From positions 1 to 64,000 of the forward strand of contig JAMPIV010012239.1 of the NCBI GenBank assembly GCA_024509875.1: a stretch of 64,000 nt of DNA, given 5' to 3'. Below the pieces are notes generated by a model. It did not search any database and was not told the origin of the DNA. It saw nothing but the letters and a program-made list of their open reading frames with translations. The position numbers and the translations under genes were made by a program. Below are positions 11,273 through 21,900 of this stretch, one piece after another. Every line of letters starts with the position of its first letter. Position 1 is the stretch's first letter. Origin of the DNA: Oreohelix idahoensis. Its lineage: Eukaryota > Mollusca > Gastropoda > Stylommatophora > Oreohelicidae.

Positions 11273-12997
11273 TGTGGCGACAGGGTAGAAGAAAGGATAG
11301 ATAGAAGAATAAAAAGAGAGTACCAATCTCTTCCACAGTGTCTTTTGGCTCGCTGTAAGTAATAGTCTGACACTTGTAAGAAGAAATGTTTCAGGAGACT
11401 GAAACTTAAACTCTTCTCAGTTAAGCAAAGAAGCAAATCCCATCAAGGATCCTGAGAGTATGTTAGGTCTTCAGCCACACTTCCCCTGAGGTACTGATAT
11501 GGCTCTAGAGACCCCCAGCTGGTAATTAAGATAATAATTATCAAAAACAGTTAACTACCAAGCAATACAGAACATATAGTGAAAGAAAGAAACAACAGTG
11601 AACTTCGTTTCTATGAATTTATGTATATTAGACCAAGCTAAATTGGTTACAGAAAAACACAAGAAAAAAAAAAACCAATATATATATATATATATGTATA
11701 CCGTTAATGTATACAGCACTGGGTAAATGGAGATAAAAATAGTCTACACAAAAGTTCTGTTTATATTAGGGTACCCTTTCACGATGGCTGATGTTTATGT
11801 CCTAATTTTAATCATTGACTGGTATGACCTAAGATCGATTAGTGTTTGGTCCTTTTTAAAAGTGCACTTATCATGAATGGGTTGCTGCTGTATGACGTCA
11901 CACTATCACTGCAAGGTTTCTTCCCCCGGCCAAGTTGCTGGAATAATTCGTATCAAGTACTGCAAGGTTTCACTACACGACTGCGAGTTTCCCTTGCCTT
12001 TTGTCACCACCAGGGAGCTAGGAGATAATACAAAGGAACATTCTATTTAGCTCTCTGGTTAGAGGCATTAATTTGTCCTGAGTGTGGTCCATAAACCAGG
12101 CTCAGATATCATTGATATTATTACGTAAATGGCAAGGACCAATGTTGAGCGCCATTCTTCGAGCTGCAAACATATGATATTAATAGGGTAGGGGCATAGG
12201 CATACATATATTATCAACTGTTGTAAAGGCATTACAAAATCATACATTAAATACATGAATGCGATAATGGTTACAACCATTAACTAAAAGAAGCGGGCAG
12301 GGTAGCGCAAATGCTTTCTGTAAAACAACCTGAAGGACATCAAAGGCGTACAAAAATCATACAAAAAAAATCATATAACAGTAAACATATGGATTCCATA
12401 ATGTATATACAACCATTACATGAAAGTATGAAATTGACTGAAAAGCAGTGCAAACATTAACTAATGTTAATTGCATATAATGAAATAATAATGAAAAGCA
12501 GTTCAAACATTCAATACAAATACTTGCATATAAGAAGATAATGCATTTCGCTCACCCGCATTGATTCCAAGATTGAATTTGGCTCAAAAACGGCATATAC
12601 TATATATATAGCTAATTCTTTGGTATTCTGGTTTCTGACAGATTATATGCTTAGAAGTTCCCGCCGGGGCTTGCAAAATGTGAGTAAACTATATCCGATA
12701 TATTCTTCCATATATACAGGTAACAGTGGTCGCTGACCTCAGCTAAGTCGGGAATCCCTAAACTCCTGGTCACCCGGAAATCCCCGGCTACTGTGGTCTT
12801 CACCCGGTCACTGGAGATCCCCAACTATTTGGGTCATTGGGCGGAGTTCACCCCGGTCACTTGCCGGTATTCCCCGCTGATGGGCCATTCGTTGGGCGGG
12901 GTTCACCCCGGTCACTTGCCGGTATTCCCCGCTGATGGGCCATCGACAATGAACTGGAAAATCCCCGGTATCTTGGGTCATTCCTGGAGCATTAGAA

Positions 12998-13086
<89 letters not shown>

Positions 13087-13113
13087 AGAGGTCGGGCGAG
13101 GGATTTCGCGACA
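11273..13113 (-). repeat. Element B 3' LTR (complete copy)
   Basis: Bases 11273-12987 match 18061-19777. I extend the LTR to 13113 because, read on the minus strand, the purine run ACAGGGGGC is followed by a TGTCGCG start there, and the far end is CCACA. The extra 126 bp include a long TC/GA microsatellite that is absent from the other copy. Confidence 0.75.
13002..13082. repeat. (GA)n microsatellite
   Basis: About 80 bp of pure GA on the plus strand, inside the outer end of the B 3' LTR. Frames across it are simple-repeat translations. Confidence 0.95.
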
Positions 13114-13126
13114 ATAGCCCCCTGTG
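13114..13126 (-). promoter_or_regulatory. Element B polypurine tract
   Basis: On the minus strand CACAGGGGGCTAT lies just after the pol stop and just before the proposed LTR start. A run of G before the 3' LTR is the usual plus-strand primer. The same arrangement is seen at 51286-51297 in D. Confidence 0.55.
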
Positions 13127-13146
13127 AAAGTTTATCGTAAGGTGAA

Positions 13147-16100
13147 CTAGTTTCGACTGACATCTTCTTCTCGATCCCTCTCCGTCCTAGTTTGATTTCC
13201 CCCATCATCCTGGAAGTTTTTAGGAAGGTTAAGATTATTGGGTCGCTGATGACTTCCCTGGTCGTCCCCACTGCATGGGTGGCGGCTGAGAAAGTCTGCT
13301 CCGACATTGAGTTTCCCAGGTATATATTCAACCTTGAAGTTATATGGTTGCATTAACATCGACCACCTCATGAGCCTTGAATTCAGGTTTTTAGAAGCCG
13401 CCAAGAACATCAATGGTTGATGGTCGCATTGAACGGTGAAGGGCTTTCCATATAAGTATGGTTGATATTTCTGAATCCCCCATACTAAAGCTAGGCATTC
13501 CCGTTCAATAGTGGAGTAATTTCTTTCTGCAGCATTCAATTTTCGGCTAGCGAAAGCTATGGGGAATAATGTAGACGCTTTGTCTTCCCCAGTTTGTAGC
13601 AAGGTGGCTCCAATCCCAATCTGACTAGCGTCGGTACGTAGTATGAATGGTCGGCTTAAGTTCGGTAGGTGCAGAATAGGTTTCTCTGTGAGTTTTTCCT
13701 TGAGGGTACTATAAGCATTCTCACACTCAGCGGTCCAGATCACCTTTTCCGGAGTATTCTTTTTCGTAAGGTTTGTCAGTGGGGCGCTTATAGTGTTGAA
13801 ATCCTTAATGTAGCGTTGGTAAAATCCACATAATGCGACGAACGATCTGACATCCTTTTTAGTAATAGGGCGAGGTGCATTGCGCAGTTTGTCAACATTA
13901 CGTTCCTCCTCCGGGAACATGTACCCTTGTGAAATGGTGTGGCCGAGAAACCCCAGTTGGTCAAAACCTATCTGGCATTTAGTTGGACGGGCGGTTAAAC
14001 CTGTGTCCTTAAGCCTTCGGAGTAGCATCTCTATTGCATTCAGGTGTTCCTCAAAGGTGTCTGTGGCGATGAGTATATCGTCCATAAAGTTTGTAATAGC
14101 AGGGTTATGAAGGGGTGCGAGAAGTTTTCTCATCATTCTCGTGAATGTGCTAGGCGCATTATGTAATCCGAATGGGAGGACATTAAATTCAAAGTGTCCT
14201 TCCGGGGTGCTGAATGCCAGTAGTGGTCGGATCTCTTTCTTCACAGGGATTTGATAGTATCCCTTGCTAAGGTCGATTTTAGAGAAATAACGAGCTGTAT
14301 TTAGCTTAGCGAACAGCGAGTTTTGATCTGGCAGAGGCTCAGCTTGGTACTCCGACACTGCATTCAGTCTCCTATAGTCAATACATAATCTATGCTCTCC
14401 GGTAGGCTTCCGAAGGAGCACAACACTAGCACTATATGGTGATTCGGATGGAGAAATAATGCCTGCACTGAGCAATTTCTCTATTTCTTCTCTCAATGCA
14501 TCCGCCTTGGCATAGGGTATAGGGTAATTTTTCACACGGACTGGCATTGCATCTGTCAACTTCATATCAAACTCTACTAAACTGGTTAGGCCTGGCCTGT
14601 CCGTGAGAACTTCTGCATACTTTTCCAACATTGCTTGTACCTGCTCCTGCTGTTCCAGGGTTAGAGTGGAACTTATTTGCACATCGGCCTGAGTCTCACT
14701 CAAGGACATAGGGTATTCGACTGCTACACTGGGTTCATCCTCTACTTCACTGGCTACTGCAAGGGCCATCAAATGAGCTGGCTCTACTGATGCGCGTTCA
14801 TTGTACTTTTTCAGCAGATTGATGTGGTAAATTTTCTGTTTACCTTTAATTGCTATCTTGTAGTTGGTGCGGGAGATTTTCTCGACAACAGCATAGGGTC
14901 CTCTCCAACCAATCTGAAGTTTATTATGGCTGCTTGGCAAGAGCAATAAAACTTTATCCCCAATGTTCAGTTCTCGGTCCTTAGCTGTTCTGTTATAATA
15001 TTGCGCATGTTTCTGACGGGCTTTGCGCAAATTTGCAGTGGCCAACTTCCAACCTGTTTGGAGGCGTTGCTTCAATTCCTCAACATAATGTGACGCGGTA
15101 ATGACTGTGTCATCCGCTTTATCGTCTGTCCAGGATCTCAGAAGTGCCTCTAGAGGACCTTTTATTGGGCGCCCAAACAGCAGTGTTGCTGGTGGAATTC
15201 CTGTCGAGTGATGAGGTACCTCTCTGTAGGCGAACAGTGCTGCTGGCAGGTAGGAATCCCATGAACTTGGGTTCTCCTGCTCCAGCTTTCGCAGTATGGT
15301 AATTAAGGTTCCATTGAACCGTTCTACTTGGCCGTTGCTCTGGGGGTGATATGGAGAGGTATGAATGTGTCGCGTTTGGAAAATCCGAAACACTTCTTCC
15401 ATTAATTTCCCCCGAAATTGTGATCCATTATCCGTCAGGATCTGAAGAGGGAACCCCAACCTCGTAAATATAGTAAGGAGGGCTTCCGCTACATGAGTTG
15501 AGTCGCACGAAGGCATTGCGACTGCTTCTGCCCACATGGAGCATGTGTCGACCAACGTCAAGATGTAGCTATTCTTTTTCTTTGTCCTAATCAGGGGCCC
15601 AACAATGTCGACTGCCACCCTTTCGAACGGGGTACCTGTTACAGGCATTTCTCCTAAGGTTACCGGAGCTACCCAGTGCTTAGGAGCCACCTTTTGGCAC
15701 TGTGCGCATGACTGAACATACCGTTTTATGTCTGCGTTCATTCCTGGCCAATAGTAGTGGCAAGAAATGCGCTGCATGGTTGCTCCAATTCCCATGTGTC
15801 CGCTGAAGGGTAAGGCATGGCCCATTTCTAATATTTGGGTCCTATAGGATGAGGGGACAATCAGCTGTGAGTGTTCGCTCGCTCCTTTGCCTGCTCTGCG
15901 GTACAACAGACCATTCTTCTTATAAATCTCTCCCTTGAGAGGCGGGGTATGAGCCTTAGGAAGTTTTTTAAAACAAGGCGACAAAGTGCTATCCGCTGTT
16001 TGTGCCTTCTTCAACTCTTCTGGGAAGATGTTGGTAGGAGTTCCAGACTCAGGGTTCTGCCTGCATTGATCCCTGGTCTGTACGGCCGCAACTGACAGAG

Positions 16101-16536
16101 GCCGGGCTGGTTCTCCTAGGAACACATATCTACAGCCCAAAATCAAGGGGTAGATGGGATCCTTTAGAACAGCGGCTCTGATTTCTCCAGTCACATACCG
16201 CGATTGAACCTGAATCTTGCACACTGGTAGAATCATGGGCGCACCAGATTTGGTGGGTCCTTGTATTTCAATCGTCTCCTCTGTAATTTGGTCAGAATTA
16301 ACAAGAGAAGCTGCGACGATTGCATCATAAGATAATCCAGTGTCATACAAACAAAGAGCTCTCTCCCCATTAACCAAAACAGATTCAATGACAGCTGGTC
16401 GCTTCGAAGAATCTATGTCATCCTTTGAGGGCTCCGGGCTGTCAGATCTGGTTGTTATGCAAGCTGCATTCATGGGGAGGGGTCGGCGCTTACAATCACG
16501 AGAACTATGTTTAGGCGACCGACAGTGTTGGCACAC
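13147..16536 (-). CDS. pol: Element B pol polyprotein (PR-INT-RT-RNase H)
   Basis: This is one open frame of 1,129 codons, counted here from a GTG. It is really entered from gag by a -1 frame change, because the frame stays open upstream of 16536. Residues 2-15 are a CX2CX4HX4C zinc knuckle. The aspartic protease motif DTG is at 65-67. The integrase zinc finger is H240, H247, C277, C280 and its catalytic triad D310, D369, E405. A GPY motif lies at 546-548. Reverse transcriptase follows, with RLCIDYRRLN near 717 and FMDD at 817-820. RNase H follows with D969, E1011 or E1013, and D1038, and a terminal GADFLSRHP. Integrase before reverse transcriptase is diagnostic of Gmr1-like elements. All catalytic residues are present, so it could be functional. 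Confidence 0.93.
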   Translation of the reverse strand: MCQHCRSPKHSSRDCKRRPLPMNAACITTRSDSPEPSKDDIDSSKRPAVIESVLVNGERALCLYDTGLSYDAIVAASLVNSDQITEETIEIQGPTKSGAPMILPVCKIQVQSRYVTGEIRAAVLKDPIYPLILGCRYVFLGEPARPLSVAAVQTRDQCRQNPESGTPTNIFPEELKKAQTADSTLSPCFKKLPKAHTPPLKGEIYKKNGLLYRRAGKGASEHSQLIVPSSYRTQILEMGHALPFSGHMGIGATMQRISCHYYWPGMNADIKRYVQSCAQCQKVAPKHWVAPVTLGEMPVTGTPFERVAVDIVGPLIRTKKKNSYILTLVDTCSMWAEAVAMPSCDSTHVAEALLTIFTRLGFPLQILTDNGSQFRGKLMEEVFRIFQTRHIHTSPYHPQSNGQVERFNGTLITILRKLEQENPSSWDSYLPAALFAYREVPHHSTGIPPATLLFGRPIKGPLEALLRSWTDDKADDTVITASHYVEELKQRLQTGWKLATANLRKARQKHAQYYNRTAKDRELNIGDKVLLLLPSSHNKLQIGWRGPYAVVEKISRTNYKIAIKGKQKIYHINLLKKYNERASVEPAHLMALAVASEVEDEPSVAVEYPMSLSETQADVQISSTLTLEQQEQVQAMLEKYAEVLTDRPGLTSLVEFDMKLTDAMPVRVKNYPIPYAKADALREEIEKLLSAGIISPSESPYSASVVLLRKPTGEHRLCIDYRRLNAVSEYQAEPLPDQNSLFAKLNTARYFSKIDLSKGYYQIPVKKEIRPLLAFSTPEGHFEFNVLPFGLHNAPSTFTRMMRKLLAPLHNPAITNFMDDILIATDTFEEHLNAIEMLLRRLKDTGLTARPTKCQIGFDQLGFLGHTISQGYMFPEEERNVDKLRNAPRPITKKDVRSFVALCGFYQRYIKDFNTISAPLTNLTKKNTPEKVIWTAECENAYSTLKEKLTEKPILHLPNLSRPFILRTDASQIGIGATLLQTGEDKASTLFPIAFASRKLNAAERNYSTIERECLALVWGIQKYQPYLYGKPFTVQCDHQPLMFLAASKNLNSRLMRWSMLMQPYNFKVEYIPGKLNVGADFLSRHPCSGDDQGSHQRPNNLNLPKNFQDDGGNQTRTERDREEDVSRN

Positions 16537-17606
16537 ATCCCTCTCTGTGTTTGCTGTATAGGAAGTTTTCCTTTCCGTGTTCTGTGGGTTTGTCCATTGT
16601 TGGGTCTGTCATGGTGAGTTTTCATGTAGGGTGGCTTGGAGCTTGTATTACTATTGGAGCTGTTAGGCGCAGTCTGCCGAGCTGGATAGTCTGTATATCT
16701 CCGTCTGGAGGTCAGAGTCTCAGCCTGTGCATTCTGAAAGCGTTCTGATAAGGTAATCATGGTATTTAACCTTTCTGCCCCGTTTTCTACCAGAAATCGT
16801 CTCATCTCAGGGCTCATCATTTCTTTCAGTTGCTCCATTAGTATTAATTCTTGCAGTCCTTCGTAAGATTTCTCGAATGACGCGAGAGTGAGCCATTTCT
16901 GCAAATAAGCTTCCAGGCGAGCAGCATACTGGGTGTACGATTCTCCATTTTCTTTACGGAAATTTCTGAACCGTTTACGGTACGCCTCAGCATTCAATTC
17001 ATAGCGAGCTAAGAGGGCTTTCTTAAGACAGTCATAGTCATCCTGTTCATGAGGCGCCAGTTTTAGGAATACATCATAGCCAGCACCCCTGAGCCCTTGC
17101 GAGAGTTTCAGATTCCACCTCTTCCGGTCCAGCCCGAACGAAGAAGCGAACCTCTCGAAACGGTCCAAGAAGCTGTCCATGGAATCCTTTCCCTCCATAA
17201 ATGGCTCCAGAGGGAAGGCCATCGGTCCCAGGTGTGGTGTAGAGAGAGCTGATGCACTATCAGATTGAAGGGGCGAGGGCGGAGAAGATGAAGTTTCGGA
17301 ATTGCTCCCAGCTTCCTTGCTTTTTGAGAGAAGTTCCACATCCAGTTCCTTCATTTTCAGGGCATGTTGTCGTTCCTTCTCCTTCTCTTCTGCCGCTCTT
17401 ATTTCACGATCCTTCTCCGCTTCTGCCGCTCTGATTTCACGATCTTTCTCCGCTTCTGCCGCTCTGATTTCCCTGTCCCTCTCCGCTTCTGCCTCTCTGA
17501 TGCTCTTCATCTCTGAGGATACATAGTCTGCAAGCTCTTTTCCTGCAAGCCCCACCTCTTTTCCACTCTCAATTAACAAAGCTCTTACTTTTGCTGTCTC
17601 TGCCAT
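16470..17606 (-). CDS. gag: Element B gag (SCAN-like capsid)
   Basis: An intact 378-codon frame starting MAETAKVRALLIESGKEVG. Residues ~30-100 are a charged coiled coil containing an ~11-residue repeat (AEAEKDREIRA, about three copies). The capsid core runs from ~140 to ~290 (FLDRFERFASSFGLDRKRW ... CLKKALLARYELNAEAYRKRFR ... LILMEQLKEMM ... RRFLVENGAERLNTM). That pattern is shared with the SCAN domain, which is thought to derive from a Gmr1-like capsid. The basic tail reaches the zinc-knuckle region, but the knuckle itself is read only in the pol frame. It overlaps pol by 67 bp, in the -1 relation. No frame damage is seen. Confidence 0.88.
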   Translation of the reverse strand: MAETAKVRALLIESGKEVGLAGKELADYVSSEMKSIREAEAERDREIRAAEAEKDREIRAAEAEKDREIRAAEEKEKERQHALKMKELDVELLSKSKEAGSNSETSSSPPSPLQSDSASALSTPHLGPMAFPLEPFMEGKDSMDSFLDRFERFASSFGLDRKRWNLKLSQGLRGAGYDVFLKLAPHEQDDYDCLKKALLARYELNAEAYRKRFRNFRKENGESYTQYAARLEAYLQKWLTLASFEKSYEGLQELILMEQLKEMMSPEMRRFLVENGAERLNTMITLSERFQNAQAETLTSRRRYTDYPARQTAPNSSNSNTSSKPPYMKTHHDRPNNGQTHRTRKGKLPIQQTQRGMCANTVGRLNIVLVIVSADPSP

Positions 17607-18040
17607 TGCAATATTGGATCAAGTCGAATGAGCTTGAATAAACCTACTCACAAACCAATACAGGTAAAAGTAATACTGTCTAATATTAATAATATAGTGT
17701 ATTACTGCCACAACAATAAAACAAAATTTTGCAACAACAACAATTTCAACCAATAGGATAGCTCTTAGTTAAGTAGCTCAGTTAAATCTTGTATACAACT
17801 TAACTAAAAAATTGGACCATACACTAGAAGATCAGTCACCAGTTATATTTTGTGTACTATTCTATCTGTGCAATATACTGCATATAAGATCAAACCAGTT
17901 ACATGCAAAGTGTACTGGGAAGCTGTATAAGATTACTTGATAACCAAACTATTAACCCAAGTTTGTTACCCAAAAGTAAAATGTATATTAGCAATAAATT
18001 TAATTGTAGTCTAGGGAACATACAGATGCTATGAGTTCAT
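17607..18040 (-). other. Element B leader
   Basis: Untranslated sequence between the primer site and gag on the minus strand. No reading frame or other structure is evident. Confidence 0.6.
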
Positions 18041-18057
18041 CCGGGACGAGCAGTCCA
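18041..18057 (-). promoter_or_regulatory. Element B primer-binding site
   Basis: On the minus strand TGGACTGCTCGTCCCGG starts three bases after the 5' LTR end (CCACA). The core GCTCGTC.CGGGAT-like stretch recurs at the matching place next to the D 5' LTR (about 56523-56538), which supports a shared primer. Confidence 0.5.
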
Positions 18058-18060
18058 GTT

Positions 18061-19777
18061 TGTGGCGACAGGGTAGAAGAAAGGATAGACAGACGAAATA
18101 AAAAAAGAGTACCAATCTCTTCCACAGTGTCTTTTGGCTCGCTGTAAGTAATAGTCTGACACTTGTAAGAAGAAATGTTTCAGGAGACTGAAACTTAAAC
18201 TCTTCTCAGTTAAGCAAAGAAGCAAATCCCATCAAGGATCCTGAGAGTATGTTAGGTCTTCAGCCACACTTCCCCTGAGGTACTGATATGGCTCTAGAGA
18301 CCCCCAGCTGGTAATTAAGATAATAATTATCAAAAACAGTTAACTACCAAGCAATACAGAACATATAGTGAAAGAAAGAAACAACAGTGAACTTCGTTTC
18401 TATGAATTTATGTATATTAGACCAAGCTAAATTGGTTACAGAAAAACACAAGAAAAAAAAAACCAATATATATATATATATATGTATACCGTTAATGTAT
18501 ACAGCACTGGGTAAATGGAGATAAAAATAGTCTACACAAAAGTTCTGTTTATATTAGGGTACCCTTTCACGATGGCTGATGTTTATGTCCTAATTTTAAT
18601 CATTGACTGGTATGACCTAAGATCGATTAGTGTTTGGTCCTTTTTAAAAGTGCACTTATCATGAATGGGTTGCTGCTGTATGACGTCACACTATCACTGC
18701 AAGGTTTCTTCCCCCGGCCAAGTTGCTGGAATAATTCGTATCAAGTACTGCAAGGTTTCACTACACGACTGCGAGTTTCCCTTGCCTTTTGTCACCACCA
18801 GGGAGCTAGGAGATAATACAAAGGAACATTCTATTTAGCTCTCTGGTTAGAGGCATTAATTTGTCCTGAGTGTGGTCCATAAACCAGGCTCAGATATCAT
18901 TGATATTATTACGTAAATGGCAAGGACCAATGTTGAGCGCCATTCTTCGAGCTGCAAACATATGATATTAATAGGGTAGGGGCATAGGCATACATATATT
19001 ATCAACTGTTGTAAAGGCATTACAAAATCATACATTAAATACATGAATGCGATAATGGTTACAACCATTAACTAAAAGAAGCGGGCAGGGTAGCGCAAAT
19101 GCTTTCTGTAAAACAACCTGAAGGACATCAAAGGCGTACAAAAATCATACAAAAAAAAATCATATAACAGTAAACATATGGATTCCATAATGTATATACA
19201 ACCATTACATGAAAGTATGAAATTGACTGAAAAGCAGTGCAAACATTAACTAATGTTAATTGCATATAATGAAATAATAATGAAAAGCAGTTCAAACATT
19301 CAATACAAATACTTGCATATAAGAAGATAATGCATTTCGCTCACCCGCATTGATTCCAAGATTGAATTTGGCTCAAAAAACGGCATATACTATATATATA
19401 GCTAATTCTTTGGTATTCTGGTTTCTGACAGATTATATGCTTAGAAGTTTCTGCCGGGGCTTGCAAAATGTGAGTAAACTATATCCGATATATTCTTCCA
19501 TATATACAGGTAACAGTGGTCGCTGACCTCAGCTAAGTCGGGAATCCCTAAACTCCTGGTCACCCGGAAATCCCCGGCTACTGTGGTCTTCACCCGGTCA
19601 CTGGAGATCCCCAACTATTTGGGTCATTGGGCGGAGTTCACCCCGGTCACTTGCCGGTATTCCCCGCTGATGGGCCATTCGTTGGGCGGGGTTCACCCCG
19701 GTCACTTGCCGGTATTCCCCGCTGATGGGCCATCGACAATGAACTGGAAAATCCCCGGTATCTTGGGTCATTCCTGG
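18061..19777 (-). repeat. Element B 5' LTR, outer end missing
   Basis: 1,717 bp almost identical to 11273-12987. Homology stops at TTCCTGG, and element A sequence follows at once. Compared with the 3' LTR it lacks the outermost ~126 bp, including the TG start and the GA/TC microsatellite. Confidence 0.85.
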
Positions 19778-20765
19778 GGAAATGTTATTGAACTGAGAAG
19801 TCCTACATCGATTGTTATCATTCACATCAACGATGGAGCTTCTATTTCTGTGTTGAATTTAAAATAATTAGACCAGAAGTATTTGTTTAATAAAGTACCA
19901 CAGTACTGTACTATTAGGCAGTGTAACTGAGCCTTCATTCCAACACATTCTTTCTGCAACACTCTATTTACATCATATTGCCATACTATTTATGCATTTA
20001 TGTATTTATGTTTAAATATTTATATGTGATATTTGTTTGTATCCAGCGGGTTGTTGTTTTGGTTGGGCGGTGTCACACAACAGAGTATCCCACGTAATAG
20101 AGGGTCTGTTGTGTGCGTTTCTATAGGTGCAATTTTCTTGATTGAAAATTTGCTGCGACAGCTGTTGCTATTAGTGTTAGCTGTGAAGACTGTACTCATT
20201 GTTGTTTTTGTAATATTCCTCTGTTCTTTAGTTTGTTTTGATTTGTTTGTAATTAGTTGGTCTACCCTATTCTATCTTTCAGTTCTATTCTCAATTTATA
20301 TTTATATATACTGTGGCGTTATTTGTATTTGTTATCCTCTTGCGGTTTATCTTTTATTGTTTTTCCCATTTGATTTATTTCATTTCCGCAAATGTTTTCA
20401 TGTTCTTCTGTATAACTGTTTTTGTTTTGTGCCTGATCGACATACACTATTTAAAATATAGTTGATCATATAAATTGATGTACAAGAATCAACTGATAGT
20501 TAATTGCTATTACTAAAGGTACACAGTTGATGATATAAAACACTATTTCTGGTGCACTGCACTTATATTATAGAGTGAACCAGCAACTTATAGCTGTTAT
20601 TATATAAGGATTTATACAAGACCTTTGTAAGGCTTGTTTCCCACAGTGATTGGGATAGTTAAGTACTATTTTCCACAGGTTACAAAGTTATCATACAAGG
20701 TCTTTGATTAAGACTAAGAAAGTGAATTTATTTACTTTTGCAAATTACTGATCTTATTAGACAAG
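19778..20765 (+). other. Element A leader, right of B
   Basis: T-rich untranslated sequence between nested B and A gag. A 142-codon hydrophobic frame (20033-20461) is probably a by-product of T-rich composition. It has no recognisable family. Confidence 0.5.
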
Positions 20766-21900
20766 ATGTCTACATTAGATTATTTTATCACACAAGGCAA
20801 GGTTCTTGATAAGACTGGTCAGCAATTAGAAGAATGGGCAGTTGCTCAATATGACAAAGCATTAGCTGCTGAAGAAAGAAAAGCACTGATTGAAGAAAAG
20901 AAATTAGCAGCTGAGGAGAAAAGATTAGAAGCTGAGGAAAAAAAAATTACAAAGAGAGTATGAACAAAAGAAATTGCAGATACAGACTGATGAAAAAAGA
21001 TTCCAGATGGAAATGGAAAAAGAGAAAAGAAAAGATGAGGCTGCTGCTGAAGAGAAAAAATTACAAGCTGCTGCAGAAGAGAGAAAATTACAAGCTGAAG
21101 CTCAAGAGAAAAAAGCAATAAGAGAACATGAACACCAAAAAGAACTTTTAGCATTTGAGTTAGAAAAGTTAAAGTTAACAAACATAAGTGATGGTAATCA
21201 AGCATCTGGTGGTAATGGTAAACCCTTTACTTACAAGGTCAAGGTACCAGCGTTCAACCCTTCCAGTGATGACATAACATTCTGGCTAAATAGATTTGAA
21301 CGCTCGTGTCGAGCCCATAATGTGGACAAATCACAATATGCTAACCAGTTATCAGAAAATCTGAAAGGTGATTCTCTGACTAGTTTAAGTTTGGTTGAAG
21401 AGGCTGACAAAGATAACTATGATGTTATTAGGGCAGCCTTATTAAAGAAGTATCAGTTGTCTGAAGAGGGTTATCGGAAGTTGTTTAAGACAATGGTGCC
21501 TGAGGCAGGTGTAGAATTCTCAGAATTCATTGCAAGGACACGTCTTACATTTGATCGTTGGATTGAGCTATCCAAAACAGAAAAGACTTATGAAGCCCTT
21601 ATGGACTTGATACTCAGAGACAAGATTATGTCAAGTATAAATAAACCTTTCCTCGAATTCTTACATGAGCGTAAACCTAAGTCTCTAAAAGAAATGGAAC
21701 AGTATTGTACCCAATACGTCACTGCAAATCCGGACGTAGCTATTAGCAACAGTAAGGTTAAAGAAGGTATGCCAGTTGCTTCTGCAACACCATACAACCC
21801 TAATCACTCTCACAAATTCCAAGGACAGTTGCTTCTCAAAAATAAGTTTAATCAAAAAAGGACCTCCCTCAAACTATTACAGTTATCAGAACCAAGGTAA
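20766..21900 (+). pseudogene. gag: Element A gag (SCAN-like capsid), one frameshift
   Basis: The start MSTLDYFITQGKVLDKTGQQ at 20766 fits B and D gag, which also begin with a short helix and then a charged coiled coil (EEKKLAAEEKRLEAEEKK). A run of nine A at about 20938-20946 breaks the frame after 65 codons, and coding resumes in the frame open at 20974-21900. One extra A explains this. The capsid core (FWLNRFERSCRAHNVDKSQYA ... LLKKYQLSEEGYRKLFKT ... FLEFLHERKPKSLKEM) has the SCAN-like pattern. The frame ends at 21900, past the run of six A near 21856, where pol reading begins in the +1 frame. Confidence 0.85.

Larger units (their letters stand above)
11273..19777 (-). mobile_element. Element B: Gmr1-like Ty3/gypsy retrotransposon inside element A's leader
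   Basis: A minus-strand element with a 5' LTR at the right (18061-19777), a 3' LTR at the left (11273-13113), an intact gag and a single intact 1,129-codon pol. Pol runs zinc knuckle, protease, integrase, reverse transcriptase, RNase H. It lies between A's 5' LTR and A's gag, so it inserted after A. Its LTRs differ by roughly four substitutions. No target-site duplication is seen, because the outer ~126 bp of the 5' LTR appear to be deleted together with the junction. Its open frames make it the least damaged element in the window. Confidence 0.9.

Noticed and set aside
12793..13331. Arg-Glu and Ser-Leu repeat frames near the GA tract
   Set aside because: They are simple-repeat translations in the B LTR.
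19771..19790. TGTTA as a target duplication for element B
   Set aside because: TGTTA near 11266 and 19784 would require LTR ends that do not match the inner LTR copies.
20033..20461. 142-codon hydrophobic frame that looks like a membrane protein
   Set aside because: T-rich leader of element A gives Leu, Phe and Val by composition; no family resemblance.
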